From: Epilithonimonas hispanica
GTDB taxonomy: Bacteria; Bacteroidota; Bacteroidia; Flavobacteriales; Weeksellaceae
Reading direction: 5' to 3'
Length of the DNA: 64,000 bases
NCBI RefSeq assembly: GCF_003385395.1
Contig: NZ_QNUG01000011.1
Span: 1-64,000, forward strand
Part shown: positions 44,898 to 53,288 of the stretch, one piece after another
Position numbering within the stretch: position 1 is the stretch's first letter
How the letters are laid out: each line of letters opens with the position of its first letter
Notes under the pieces: model-generated
The model's database searches: none
The model's input: only the letters and a program-made list of their open reading frames with translations
Told to the model about the DNA's origin: nothing
Position numbers and translations under genes: made by a program

Positions 44898-45587
44898 ATG
44901 AAAAAACTATTTAGCTTATTTATTTTAAGCTTTTTTGGCTTAGCGTTTAGCCAGATGAAGGACGATAACGACACTTTGCCGTCTTTGATTCCTCAAAAAA
45001 TTAATCAATTTTCTGGATATATCAATCAGCAAGGCAAAGTGGTGATTGTGCCCGAATATCATATTGCAATGTTCTTTTCCCAAGATTGTAATCTTCTTAA
45101 TTCCCCTAATAAAGCCGTGAGGGTTTTTGGATCTGCAAATTATGCAACGGTTGAAAAAAATAATATATCGTATCGTATCAATAAAAAAGGGAAGAGAGTT
45201 TACCGCTACAAAAAAACTGACATAGGAAAGTGTTCCCAGCCATATGTCGTGCAGAAGTATAAGGCCTTTGTGTTAAATGGTGCGTATGGTTTGGTTAGTA
45301 AAGAAGATATTGACCTAGGTGGTTATAAGGATTTTGACATCTATCCACAATATCAGATGTTGTATGTGTTAGAAAGTGATCGTGAAAATCCAATGATTGT
45401 TGCGGTTAAAAATGATAAGTTTGGGATAATCGATAAAAATAACCAAGTCGTAATCCCTTTTATATATGCAGACATCAAAACCAACCTGAGTTGGAAAACA
45501 GCTAATCTTTTTGAAGTTTCTACAGATGGAAAAGATTATTTTTTTGTCAATAAGAATAATTACGCTTATCTGGCGAAAAAGTTGTAA
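44898..45587 (+). CDS. secreted WG-repeat-like protein
   Basis: 229 residues. Signal peptide ending FGLAFSQ, then repeats of the WG type (FSGYINQQGKVVIVPEYHIA; YGLVSKEDIDLGGYKDFDIY; FGIIDKNNQVVIPFIYADIK). These repeats form beta units of unknown role on the surface or in the periplasm. Probably co-transcribed with the DUF2752 gene. Confidence 0.8.
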   Translation: MKKLFSLFILSFFGLAFSQMKDDNDTLPSLIPQKINQFSGYINQQGKVVIVPEYHIAMFFSQDCNLLNSPNKAVRVFGSANYATVEKNNISYRINKKGKRVYRYKKTDIGKCSQPYVVQKYKAFVLNGAYGLVSKEDIDLGGYKDFDIYPQYQMLYVLESDRENPMIVAVKNDKFGIIDKNNQVVIPFIYADIKTNLSWKTANLFEVSTDGKDYFFVNKNNYAYLAKKL

Positions 45588-45602
45588 TTTCGCCGTCAGA
45601 AA

Positions 45603-45676
45603 TTTAAGGGGTGCTGTCACAAGCTGAGATTATACCCAATGAACCTAGAACAGGTAATGCTGTTTAGGGAAATAGT
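45603..45676 (+). ncRNA. TPP riboswitch (THI element)
   Basis: The conserved order is complete: GGGGTGCT, GCTGAGAT with ATACCC, GAACCT-A-GAACAGGTAATGC, and a closing TAGGGAAAT that pairs back to the start. It sits about 130 bp upstream of the TonB-dependent receptor at 45806 and would lower its expression when thiamine pyrophosphate is plentiful. Confidence 0.95.
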
Positions 45677-45805
45677 TTTTAATGAATAATTAAAAATTGA
45701 ATTAATAAGATATGATTTCCGGATATTATAGATTATTAATTCTTCATTGTTAATTCTTTTTGCCCCTTTTATTCCAATAAATTTTAACAACAAAAATTTA
45801 AACGA

Positions 45806-47899
45806 ATGAAAGGATTTATTTTTTTAGGAGTGTTCATTGCTCCATTTTATCTTTCACAAACTGTTCAGGATTCTACACAGGTTACATCAATCCAAGCAGT
45901 TGAATTTACCAAAAGAACACCGGTTGCAAAAGCAATCATCAATGTCGAAAAAGATTTAGCGGACAAGAATCTAGGTCAGGATTTGCCAATTCTTTTGAAA
46001 AACCAAATGTCAGTAGTTTCTACTTCCGATGCAGGAAATGGAGTTGGTTATACAGGGCTTAGGATTAGAGGGACGTCGGGAACAAGTATCAATGTGATGT
46101 TGAACGGTGTTCCTTATAATGACTCCGAATCTCAAGGAACTTTTTTTGTTAATGTTCCGGATTTGACAAGTTCTGCTTCACAAATTGTAATTCAAAGAGG
46201 TGTTGGAACATCTTCAAATGGAGTTTCTGCCTTCGGAGCTAGTGTGAATGTGATTTCCAAAGATCCGTCTGATGAATTTTCTGTGAAAACAGATGATTCT
46301 TATGGTTCTTTCAATACTTACAAATATTCTGCTGAGGTCAACTCTGGAAAATTCTGGAAAAACCGATTGTCTGTAATGGGAAGATATACTTACATTCATT
46401 CTGATGGTTATATCGATAGAGCTTTTTCAAAACTTCATTCTTATAATTTCTCTGCTTTGTTTCAAGAAAAAAATACGGAATTGAGATTCTTAGCTTTTGG
46501 AGGAAAAGAAAAAACTTACCAGGCTTGGAATGGTGTTGATAAAGCGACTTGGGAAACTAATCCGAGATTCAATTATTCTGGAGCAATTTATGATTCCAAC
46601 TGGGAAAATATAACAGGATATTATAATAATGAAACGGATAATTACAGACAAAATCATTATCAATTATTATGGAATCAAAGATTCTCTGACGATTGGAAAT
46701 TGGAAACAACCGCTCATTATACAAAAGGAAAAGGATTTTACGAGAATTATAAACAAGGTGACCCTTTCGCGAGATATAATTTACCGGACTATAATGGTGA
46801 AGAATATTCTGACTTTATTAGAAAAAAATGGCTGGATAACGATTTTTATGGTGTGATTTCTACTTTATATGGAAACCTGGGAGATTTGAGTGTTAATGTT
46901 GGAGCGGTTGCGAATCAATATTATGGACGACATTTTGGGAATGTTACAGGCGTTTTTATTCCGGAAATTAATGAATCAGAATATTACAGAAATCGTTCTA
47001 TTAAGAATGAAGTTTCCGGATTTGCAAAAGCGATTTATAAACTGAATCAATTCGAGTTCTTTGGAGATTTGCAACTGAGAAACATTGATTATGATACCAA
47101 AGTCATTCAGCAAGGTGATGATGAAGGTGCGAACCTTGATAAGAAATGGACTTTTTTCAATCCAAAAGCCGGAGTTAATTTTAATTTAGAAAATGGAAAA
47201 GTTTTTGTGTCTTACGCCAATGCGCATCGCGAACCGAATAGAGATGATCTTTTCGCTAATCCGGAGACGAAAGCAGAAACACTTCACGATTTTGAAGCGG
47301 GTTGGGAACAACAGATCGGGAAAATTGCTTTCACAGCGAACGCTTATTATATGTACTATAAAAATCAATTAGTTTTGAACGGGCAAGTCAATAATGTTGG
47401 AGCATTTATCAGAACTAATAGCGGGAAAAGTTACAGACTTGGTTTAGAATTAGGAATTCTATCAAAGATTACAAAAGATTTGCAGGTTTCGGCTAACGCC
47501 ACTTTAAGCGATAACAAAAACAAAGATTTTTATTTAGAAACCGAATCTGGAATTCAGAATTTAGGAAATACAGAAATCTCTTTTTCACCAAGTTTCCTTG
47601 CTAATGGAAATATTCTTTATTCACCGTTTAAGAATTTTAATCTTGGCGTTACGGCGCAATATGTTGGTAAGCAATATCTAGATAATAATGGAGATAAAGA
47701 GAATCAATTAGATGCATATTTTGTCCCTGATTTTAATATGTCATACAAATTGCCTCTCAAGAAACAAGATGTGACTTTGAGGTTCTTGTTAAATAATTTC
47801 ACAGATACTAAGTATGTCAATAACGGTTTTAGTGGGCCATATTATTTCGCGCAAGCTGGAATTAACTTCCTTTTTGGGGTTTCTTTGAAATTGAAATAA
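45806..47899 (+). CDS. TonB-dependent receptor, probable thiamine uptake
   Basis: 697 residues. Signal peptide ending APFYLSQ. Plug domain with LPILLKNQMSVVSTSDAGNG, YTGLRIRGTSGTSINVMLNG and a QIVIQRGVGTSSNGVSAFGA segment (about 55-145), then a 22-strand-type barrel to a final FGVSLKLK. The TPP riboswitch in front identifies it as a thiamine or thiamine-precursor transporter (OmpThi type), energised by TonB. No inner-membrane partner (PnuT, kinase) is adjacent. Confidence 0.93.
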   Translation: MKGFIFLGVFIAPFYLSQTVQDSTQVTSIQAVEFTKRTPVAKAIINVEKDLADKNLGQDLPILLKNQMSVVSTSDAGNGVGYTGLRIRGTSGTSINVMLNGVPYNDSESQGTFFVNVPDLTSSASQIVIQRGVGTSSNGVSAFGASVNVISKDPSDEFSVKTDDSYGSFNTYKYSAEVNSGKFWKNRLSVMGRYTYIHSDGYIDRAFSKLHSYNFSALFQEKNTELRFLAFGGKEKTYQAWNGVDKATWETNPRFNYSGAIYDSNWENITGYYNNETDNYRQNHYQLLWNQRFSDDWKLETTAHYTKGKGFYENYKQGDPFARYNLPDYNGEEYSDFIRKKWLDNDFYGVISTLYGNLGDLSVNVGAVANQYYGRHFGNVTGVFIPEINESEYYRNRSIKNEVSGFAKAIYKLNQFEFFGDLQLRNIDYDTKVIQQGDDEGANLDKKWTFFNPKAGVNFNLENGKVFVSYANAHREPNRDDLFANPETKAETLHDFEAGWEQQIGKIAFTANAYYMYYKNQLVLNGQVNNVGAFIRTNSGKSYRLGLELGILSKITKDLQVSANATLSDNKNKDFYLETESGIQNLGNTEISFSPSFLANGNILYSPFKNFNLGVTAQYVGKQYLDNNGDKENQLDAYFVPDFNMSYKLPLKKQDVTLRFLLNNFTDTKYVNNGFSGPYYFAQAGINFLFGVSLKLK

Positions 47900-47957
47900 A
47901 TGATTCTAATTTTAAAATCAAAGGTTTGTACATACGCCTTATATACAAACACAAATT

Positions 47958-47982
47958 AAGGTTGCAGCAAAAGCAACCTTTT
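47958..47982 (+). terminator. terminator behind the thiamine receptor gene
   Basis: AAGGTTGC pairs with GCAACCTT over a 9-nt loop, followed by TTATATTTT. It lies about 60 bp past the stop codon. Confidence 0.8.
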
Positions 47983-48009
47983 ATATTTTCTTTAACATCA
48001 AAAATTATG

Positions 48010-48017
48010 TAGTTTTG
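48010..48017 (+). promoter_or_regulatory. -7 box next to the start codon of the HU-domain gene
   Basis: TAGTTTTG fits TAnnTTTG and ends only five bases before the ATG at 48023. If used, the transcript starts within a few bases of the ATG. No good -33 motif is visible. Confidence 0.45.
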
Positions 48018-48022
48018 CACCG

Positions 48023-48703
48023 ATGAATTTTGAGTACTTTTTATATCAATATCTTCTGAAGCATAATAGAGCAGAGATTCCGGAATTTGGAGTTTTCGAA
48101 CTTACCAAAGAGTCTGCTAAAATTGATGCAGAAAATTCTATTATAATTCCACCGAAAGAAATTGTTACTTTCGAATACAACCCAGCTGTATATGATAATC
48201 AGTTGGCGAAATATATTACCGATGAAACCAATTCTAATCTTTTCGTCGTTCAGATGGATTTGAAAAATGAAGTGGCAAAATGGTTTCAGAAATTGCAGAC
48301 AGAAAATTCCTTAAGTCTTGAAAATCTTGGGCAATTTCAATTAAATGATGACAAAAAAGTTGTTAAAGTAATAGGTAATGATGAAGATGTTTTTGGTTTT
48401 GAGAAAGTTGATTTACAGCAACTCAAAACTTTAAAATCCAAAAAAACGTCCAAAGAAGAAAATTATACGTTCAACAAAAATGTTATTTGGACTTTTGTCT
48501 CCCTTATCATTATTGGCACTTTAGCGCTATTTCTTTTTGGTAATCAGGAGTTGATTTTCGGAAAGTCATCAAACATTCCAACGAAACCAATTGTCAAAAA
48601 AGAGAAGCTGAAAAAAGCGGTGACAATTCCTAAACAAGATTCTATAAAAACAGATAGTATAAAAACAACAACGAATGCAAAAATCCAAAAAACCATCAGA
48701 TAG
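48023..48703 (+). CDS. HU-CCDC81-type domain protein with one membrane helix
   Basis: 226 residues. The N-terminal 130 residues look like the two HU-type domains found in Bacteroidota (FLYQYLLKHNRAEIPEFGVF; NEVAKWFQKLQTENSLSLEN followed by LGQFQL). A membrane helix at about 152-172 (VIWTFVSLIIIGTLALFLFG) is followed by a short Lys/Thr-rich tail; the SPOR domain of larger relatives is missing. A link between nucleoid and envelope is possible. The end overlaps the thioesterase gene by 29 bp. Confidence 0.78.
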   Translation: MNFEYFLYQYLLKHNRAEIPEFGVFELTKESAKIDAENSIIIPPKEIVTFEYNPAVYDNQLAKYITDETNSNLFVVQMDLKNEVAKWFQKLQTENSLSLENLGQFQLNDDKKVVKVIGNDEDVFGFEKVDLQQLKTLKSKKTSKEENYTFNKNVIWTFVSLIIIGTLALFLFGNQELIFGKSSNIPTKPIVKKEKLKKAVTIPKQDSIKTDSIKTTTNAKIQKTIR

Positions 48704-49193
48704 TCTAACAGTAATGACTAATATGGTGTTACCAAACGAGACCAATCATTTAGGGAATATGTTTGGAGGAGAGCTATTAGCAAGAATGGATAGAGCTGCT
48801 TCTATTGCAGGAACAAGACATTCTGGAAATGTAGTGGTAACAGCCTCTGTTAATCACGTTTCTTTTTCAAAATCTATCCCAGAAGGAGGAATTGTTGTTT
48901 TGGAAGCCAAAGTTTCTAGAGCTTTTTCTACATCTATGGAGGTCTATGTAGATGTTTGGTTAGATGATCCCATCAATCAAGAAAAAGTATATACCAATTC
49001 TGGCATCTATACATTTGTTGCAGTTGATGAAAATGGAAAGCCAGTTAGAATCCCAGGACTTGAACCAGAAACAGAACTGGAAATCGAAAGATTTGCAGCA
49101 GCACAAAGAAGAAAAGAACTATCACTCATCCTTTCTGGAAGAATGAAGCCAACAGATTCTATAGAACTCAAAAAGTTATTCTTAGGAGAATAA
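48675..49193 (+). CDS. acyl-CoA thioesterase, hotdog fold
   Basis: 172 residues. It hydrolyses acyl-CoA to fatty acid and CoA. Motifs of the YciA/BFIT-type family: VLPNETNHLGNMFGGELLAR with the catalytic region, RHSGNVVVTASVNHVSF, and VSRAFSTSMEVYVDVW. It starts inside the HU-domain gene in another frame (29-bp overlap); an internal ATG at MTNMVLPNE would remove most of the overlap. Confidence 0.9.
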   Translation: MQKSKKPSDSLTVMTNMVLPNETNHLGNMFGGELLARMDRAASIAGTRHSGNVVVTASVNHVSFSKSIPEGGIVVLEAKVSRAFSTSMEVYVDVWLDDPINQEKVYTNSGIYTFVAVDENGKPVRIPGLEPETELEIERFAAAQRRKELSLILSGRMKPTDSIELKKLFLGE

Positions 49194-49209
49194 TTATTAA
49201 TAATACAAA

Positions 49210-49238
49210 CAAAAAACGGGCTTTAGCTCGTTTTTTTT
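49210..49238 (+). terminator. terminator behind the thioesterase gene
   Basis: AAAAAACGGGC pairs with GCTCGTTTTTT (one wobble) over a TTTA loop, followed by eight T. Confidence 0.85.
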
Positions 49239-49312
49239 GAGTTTTACACATCTCAGACTGTGGTCAAAATAATTAATCCAAAGTCTAATATCTAAAGTCT
49301 AATATCTAAATT

Positions 49313-50245
49313 ATGAAAATCCTTCAACTCGATAAAAATCATCCATTAATCTCCGAACAATTGACTGCAAAAGGTTTTGTTGTAGAAGAAGACCATTCTT
49401 CGACCTATGATGAGGTTTTGGAAAAAATCATTGATTATCAAGGAATCATTATCCGAAGTCGAATTCCATTAGACAAAAATTTTCTAACAAGAGCTTCTCA
49501 TCTCAAATTTATTGCGAGAGTAGGAGCGGGAATGGAAAATATCGATATCGAAACTGCTGAAAATTTAGGAATCAAATTAATTAATTCTCCAGAAGGAAAC
49601 CGAGATTCTGTTGCAGAACACGTTGTCGGGATGCTATTGATTCTAATGAACCGATTGTTTATTGCATCTAATGAAGTCAAAAACGGAATCTGGAAACGGG
49701 AAGAAAATCGTGGTGATGAATTGCTAGGAAAAACCTTCGGAATCATCGGTTACGGAAATATGGGAAAAGCTACAGCTAAAAGACTTTCGGGTTTTGGGGT
49801 TGAGGTTATTTTCCACGATATTTTACCAAATCTTTCCGATGAATTTGCAACACAGGTTTCTTTGGAAGAACTTCAAAAAAGAGCAGATGTTTTGAGTCTT
49901 CATATTCCTTTGACTTCGGAAACGCATTATTTGATTGATGAAGAATTTATTTCAAAAATGGAAAAGAATTTCTACTTCGTCAACACAGCTCGAGGGAAGA
50001 ATTTAAAAACCAAAGCTTTAGTACAAGCAATTGAGTCGGGCAAAGTTTTAGGTGCTTGTCTTGATGTTTTGGAATACGAAAAGTCTTCTTTTGAAAATTT
50101 GGAAACAGAAAATCAGGATCTGAAATATTTATTAGATTCTGAAAAAGTGATTGTTACACCGCATATTGGTGGGTGGACGCATCAGAGTAAAGAAAAATTG
50201 GCTCAGGTAATTGTTGATAAAATTCTTGCTGATTTTAGAAATTAA
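49313..50245 (+). CDS. D-2-hydroxyacid dehydrogenase (SerA-like)
   Basis: 310 residues. NAD-dependent, Rossmann motif TFGIIGYGNMGKATAKRL (about 142-159). The catalytic Arg lies in NTARGKNLKTKALVQAI, with the His in VIVTPHIGGWTHQS near 285. Similar to phosphoglycerate dehydrogenase without an ACT domain. The exact substrate (3-phosphoglycerate, or another 2-hydroxyacid) cannot be told. It seems to be a single gene. Confidence 0.92.
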   Translation: MKILQLDKNHPLISEQLTAKGFVVEEDHSSTYDEVLEKIIDYQGIIIRSRIPLDKNFLTRASHLKFIARVGAGMENIDIETAENLGIKLINSPEGNRDSVAEHVVGMLLILMNRLFIASNEVKNGIWKREENRGDELLGKTFGIIGYGNMGKATAKRLSGFGVEVIFHDILPNLSDEFATQVSLEELQKRADVLSLHIPLTSETHYLIDEEFISKMEKNFYFVNTARGKNLKTKALVQAIESGKVLGACLDVLEYEKSSFENLETENQDLKYLLDSEKVIVTPHIGGWTHQSKEKLAQVIVDKILADFRN

Positions 50246-50346
50246 GTCTCAAAAAATTCTCCACATTTAACAATTCTTAAGAAAATTAGAGACTTCTAAA
50301 AACTCATTTTATGTTAACTTGCGAACCTTAAAGAAGTTTGGATATA

Positions 50347-51606
50347 ATGAATTTTAGAAAAGTAATTACGGTAGGTTTAGCAGTGTTATGTATTAGTTCT
50401 TGTAAAAAGAAAGAAGAACAAATCAATGAGAATTACGAATCTAAACTTCCCAATTACGGCAACGTAGATTTGACCAAAGTTTTCACCCCACAAGAATCTA
50501 CACTTTCAAACGAAGCTGCAATTCTTCCTCAAATCAATAATTATTATCAGAAAATCTGGGAACAAGGTGACCTAAGCGGAGGGATTCTTGTTGCAAAAGG
50601 CGATAAAATCATCTTCGAAAAGTACAGAGGTTTTGGAAGAGAAGGCAAACAAATGCCGATTGATGCGAATACGCCACTTCACGTCGCTTCGGTTAGCAAG
50701 ACGATGACCGCAATGGCTGTTTTGAAATTAGTAGAAGCTGGAAAACTGAAAATGGGAGATGACTTAACCAAGTTTTTTCCAAAGTTTCCTTACAAAGAAA
50801 TCACGGTTTTCAGTCTGTTGTCCCAAAGAAGCGGACTTCCAAAATACGAACATTTTGACCAAAGCATAAAGCCTGCTCCCGAAGAACTGAAGAAAGATTT
50901 CATAACAAATCAGGACGTTTTGGATATGCTCATCAAATACAAACCAGAATTGGCGAGACTTTCCAACACAGGATTTATGTATTGCAACACCAATTTTGCG
51001 CTTCTGGCGTTGATTGTTGAGAAAGTTACCGCAACACCTTTTCCGGAAGCGATGCAGGAGATTGTTTTCAAACCGTTGAAAATGAATCACACATTTATCT
51101 TCCAAAAAAAGGATATTCCTACAGCTTCGCAATCGTTTTACAGCGGTTACAGATTGTATCCTTTGGCGAATCTGGATTTGATTTATGGCGATAAAAATGT
51201 TTATACAACACCGAGAGATTTGCTTAATTTTTCCATTGCACTATATTCCAAAGATTTCCTGAAACCAGAGTTGGAAAACAAAATCTTCGAACCTTATAGT
51301 AATGAGAAAAAAGGGATCAACAATTATGGTCTTGGTTTCCGAATGAAAGAATTTGACAACGGCGAAAAACTCACTTATCACAACGGTTGGTGGCATGGGT
51401 CTAATGCCGTTTTTGCGCATCTTTTGAAATCCAAAATAACCATTGTAGCCATCGGAAACAAGTATTCGCAAAAAGTTTATTCCGCACTGTCATTATCTGG
51501 TTTGTTCGAAAATTTCCCTTTAGAATTAGATAAATTCAACAAAACAATGAATCCAAAAGGCGGTTCACAAACAGAATCTGCTTTTTCAGCAAACGGAGAG
51601 TTGTAG
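50347..51606 (+). CDS. serine hydrolase lipoprotein, beta-lactamase family
   Basis: 419 residues from MNFRKVITV. Lipobox CISSC (Cys about 20). Class C / PBP-like fold: HVASVSKTMTAMAVLKL with the S-x-x-K nucleophile (about 115), the Tyr motif YCNTNFALLALI (about 211) and a third motif around TYHNGWWHGSNA (about 345). Such proteins are esterases or D-amino-peptide hydrolases rather than resistance enzymes. The start at the ATG, not the upstream TTG, leaves a proper signal peptide. Confidence 0.88.
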   Translation: MNFRKVITVGLAVLCISSCKKKEEQINENYESKLPNYGNVDLTKVFTPQESTLSNEAAILPQINNYYQKIWEQGDLSGGILVAKGDKIIFEKYRGFGREGKQMPIDANTPLHVASVSKTMTAMAVLKLVEAGKLKMGDDLTKFFPKFPYKEITVFSLLSQRSGLPKYEHFDQSIKPAPEELKKDFITNQDVLDMLIKYKPELARLSNTGFMYCNTNFALLALIVEKVTATPFPEAMQEIVFKPLKMNHTFIFQKKDIPTASQSFYSGYRLYPLANLDLIYGDKNVYTTPRDLLNFSIALYSKDFLKPELENKIFEPYSNEKKGINNYGLGFRMKEFDNGEKLTYHNGWWHGSNAVFAHLLKSKITIVAIGNKYSQKVYSALSLSGLFENFPLELDKFNKTMNPKGGSQTESAFSANGEL

Positions 51607-52059
51607 AATTACTTTGCTAAGTATCACAACTTTGTTAGGTTTGGGCGCCTTTTCCGTGCTCCGTTCCCGCTTTTTTGATCGTCGTTCCTCCTCACAAAAA
51701 GAGCTCCACTCAGCCCGGGGCGCAGCGTCAGCATAAAATAAAATTAAACAATAAAATACAATTTTGTCATCCCTAGAAATCTAAACTGCTGAGATTGACT
51801 TAGTCTAACCACTTCCTTAGGTTTCCTGCAGAAAGACAAAACAACATAGAAAACAGAAAAACATTAAATAATAGTAAATTGATTATCAGGACTTTGACGA
51901 TTGTTGGAGTTCTTTTTTTATTTTTGATGTAATAATTTGCAATTCCAAAATGTCTTACTTTTAAACAACCAAGAAATTAAAAAGGTTTTAAAATTTGAAA
52001 GAGAGTCTTCGACAGGCTTAGACTGACAAAATTTTAACCTCAAACATTAAACAGAATCT
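51607..52059. other. intergenic region with palindromic repeat
   Basis: About 450 bp with no convincing gene. It holds the GC-rich repeat at 51641-51730, AT-rich sequence, and CTTCGACAGGCTTAG at 52007-52021, a near-complement of the insert at 37721. The promoter of the sigma gene at 52060 must lie in its right part. Confidence 0.6.
51641..51730. repeat. dispersed palindromic repeat, copy 2
   Basis: GC-rich compared with its surroundings. GGGCGCCTTTTCC on the left and CCCGGGGCGC on the right form imperfect arms. The inner part (CCGTTCCCGCTTTTTTGATC, then AAAAAGAGCTCCACTCAGCC) has the same build of pyrimidine-rich and A-rich halves as copies 1 and 3 but is more diverged. Confidence 0.5.
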
Positions 52060-52578
52060 ATGACTCAAGAAAATTTTCAACAAACGGTATTTGTTCTCAA
52101 GGATGAGATGTATCGTTTTGCGAAAAAGTTTTTGATGAGTGCAGACGAAGCGGAAGATGTCGTAATGGATTTGATGATGAAGTTTTGGCAGAAAAAAGAA
52201 GAATTAATGGTTGTAGAAAATCTGAAAAGTTTTGCCCTGCGAAGTGTAAAAAACGAATGCCTGAACCGCTTGAAACATCACGAAGTGAAACTCGGATTTG
52301 CAAGTCAGACGAGACACAATTCGGAGCTTTATCAGATTGAAACCAATAATATTAAAGAGCAGATTTTGGGATTTATCAACCAACTTCCCGAGAAACAAAA
52401 AATGGTCATTCACTTAAAAGATGTCGAGGAATATGAGATTTCGGAGATTTCGGAAATGATGGAAATGGAAGAAAATGCAGTCCGGGTCAACCTGATGAGA
52501 GCCAGACAAAAAGTGAAAGAATCAATTAACAAACTTTATGCGTATGAAAACCGACAGATACAAGGATTGGGAATCTAA
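52060..52578 (+). CDS. ECF-type RNA polymerase sigma factor
   Basis: 172 residues. Region 2 (MYRFAKKFLMSADEAEDVVM, then NLKSFALRSVKNECLNRLKH) and region 4 (INQLPEKQKMVIHLKDVEEY, ISEISEMMEMEENAVRVNLM) are complete. First gene of a four-gene operon: sigma, membrane regulator, DUF4252-GIN protein and DUF4252 lipoprotein. It overlaps the next gene by about 40 bp. Confidence 0.92.
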   Translation: MTQENFQQTVFVLKDEMYRFAKKFLMSADEAEDVVMDLMMKFWQKKEELMVVENLKSFALRSVKNECLNRLKHHEVKLGFASQTRHNSELYQIETNNIKEQILGFINQLPEKQKMVIHLKDVEEYEISEISEMMEMEENAVRVNLMRARQKVKESINKLYAYENRQIQGLGI

Positions 52579-53278
52579 ATTCTTCGAAGGCGAAGAGTTG
52601 ACGCCAGAAGAGGAATTATTCCTGAAAAATGAAAGCGATAATCCATATTTTTCTTTTCTAAAAGAGGAGAAACAGGAGAAATTAGATATCAAGTTCGAGG
52701 ATTTCTTAAACAAAGCGACAAAACTTGATATTGAAGAACCGAAAATAGTAACACTTCCAATTGCAAAGAGAAAATCTTATACACAATATTGGATGGCAGC
52801 GAGTTTAGTTTTATTAATGGGAATTGGTGGATTTTGGATGTTTAACAATCCGGAAAATGTGGAACCTCAAATTGCAAAACATACAGAAACTCCTAAGAAA
52901 GTTGAAACTCCAAAAGTTTCTCCAATTGAAAATGCTTCAACTCAACAACCAGTTTTAGCCCAACAAAATACTCAGCCAAAAACACAGAAAGTAGAGAAAA
53001 AAAATGCAGTTGAAAATCAAGAATCAAAAACACAGTTCGCTTATCATGAACCAAAAGAAATTAAAAAAGATCAAAACCTAAATAAAGTAAACTCAGATTT
53101 GGAATACAATCCTAATTATGTTATCATCAATGGAAAGCCGGTTTACAGCGAGCAGGAAGCTATTGCGGTGACAGAGGATACTTTTAATTTTTTCGCAAGT
53201 AACGTTACCCAAACCATAAATCACGTAGAATCTGCTCAAAATGTTTCAGAAGATGTCATCAAAATCATCAAATTCTAA
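52538..53278 (+). CDS. probable anti-sigma membrane protein
   Basis: 246 residues, starting inside the sigma gene (ATG at 52538, or MKTD at 52544). An acidic cytoplasmic N-terminus (WESKFFEGEELTPEEELFLK), one membrane helix (YWMAASLVLLMGIGGFWMF, about 84-102), then a Gln/Thr/Pro/Lys-rich extracytoplasmic region and a late YVIINGKPVYSEQEAIAVTE segment. The layout and position are those of anti-sigma factors in Flavobacteriia. No zinc motif is seen. Confidence 0.75.
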   Translation: MRMKTDRYKDWESKFFEGEELTPEEELFLKNESDNPYFSFLKEEKQEKLDIKFEDFLNKATKLDIEEPKIVTLPIAKRKSYTQYWMAASLVLLMGIGGFWMFNNPENVEPQIAKHTETPKKVETPKVSPIENASTQQPVLAQQNTQPKTQKVEKKNAVENQESKTQFAYHEPKEIKKDQNLNKVNSDLEYNPNYVIINGKPVYSEQEAIAVTEDTFNFFASNVTQTINHVESAQNVSEDVIKIIKF

Positions 53279-53288
53279 AATTATTACA

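Noticed and set aside
51870-51935. A short hydrophobic frame resembling the signal region of the DUF4252 lipoprotein (LTIVG...)
   Set aside because: It is only about 17 codons from a TTG with no continuation; similarity is limited to a few hydrophobic residues.
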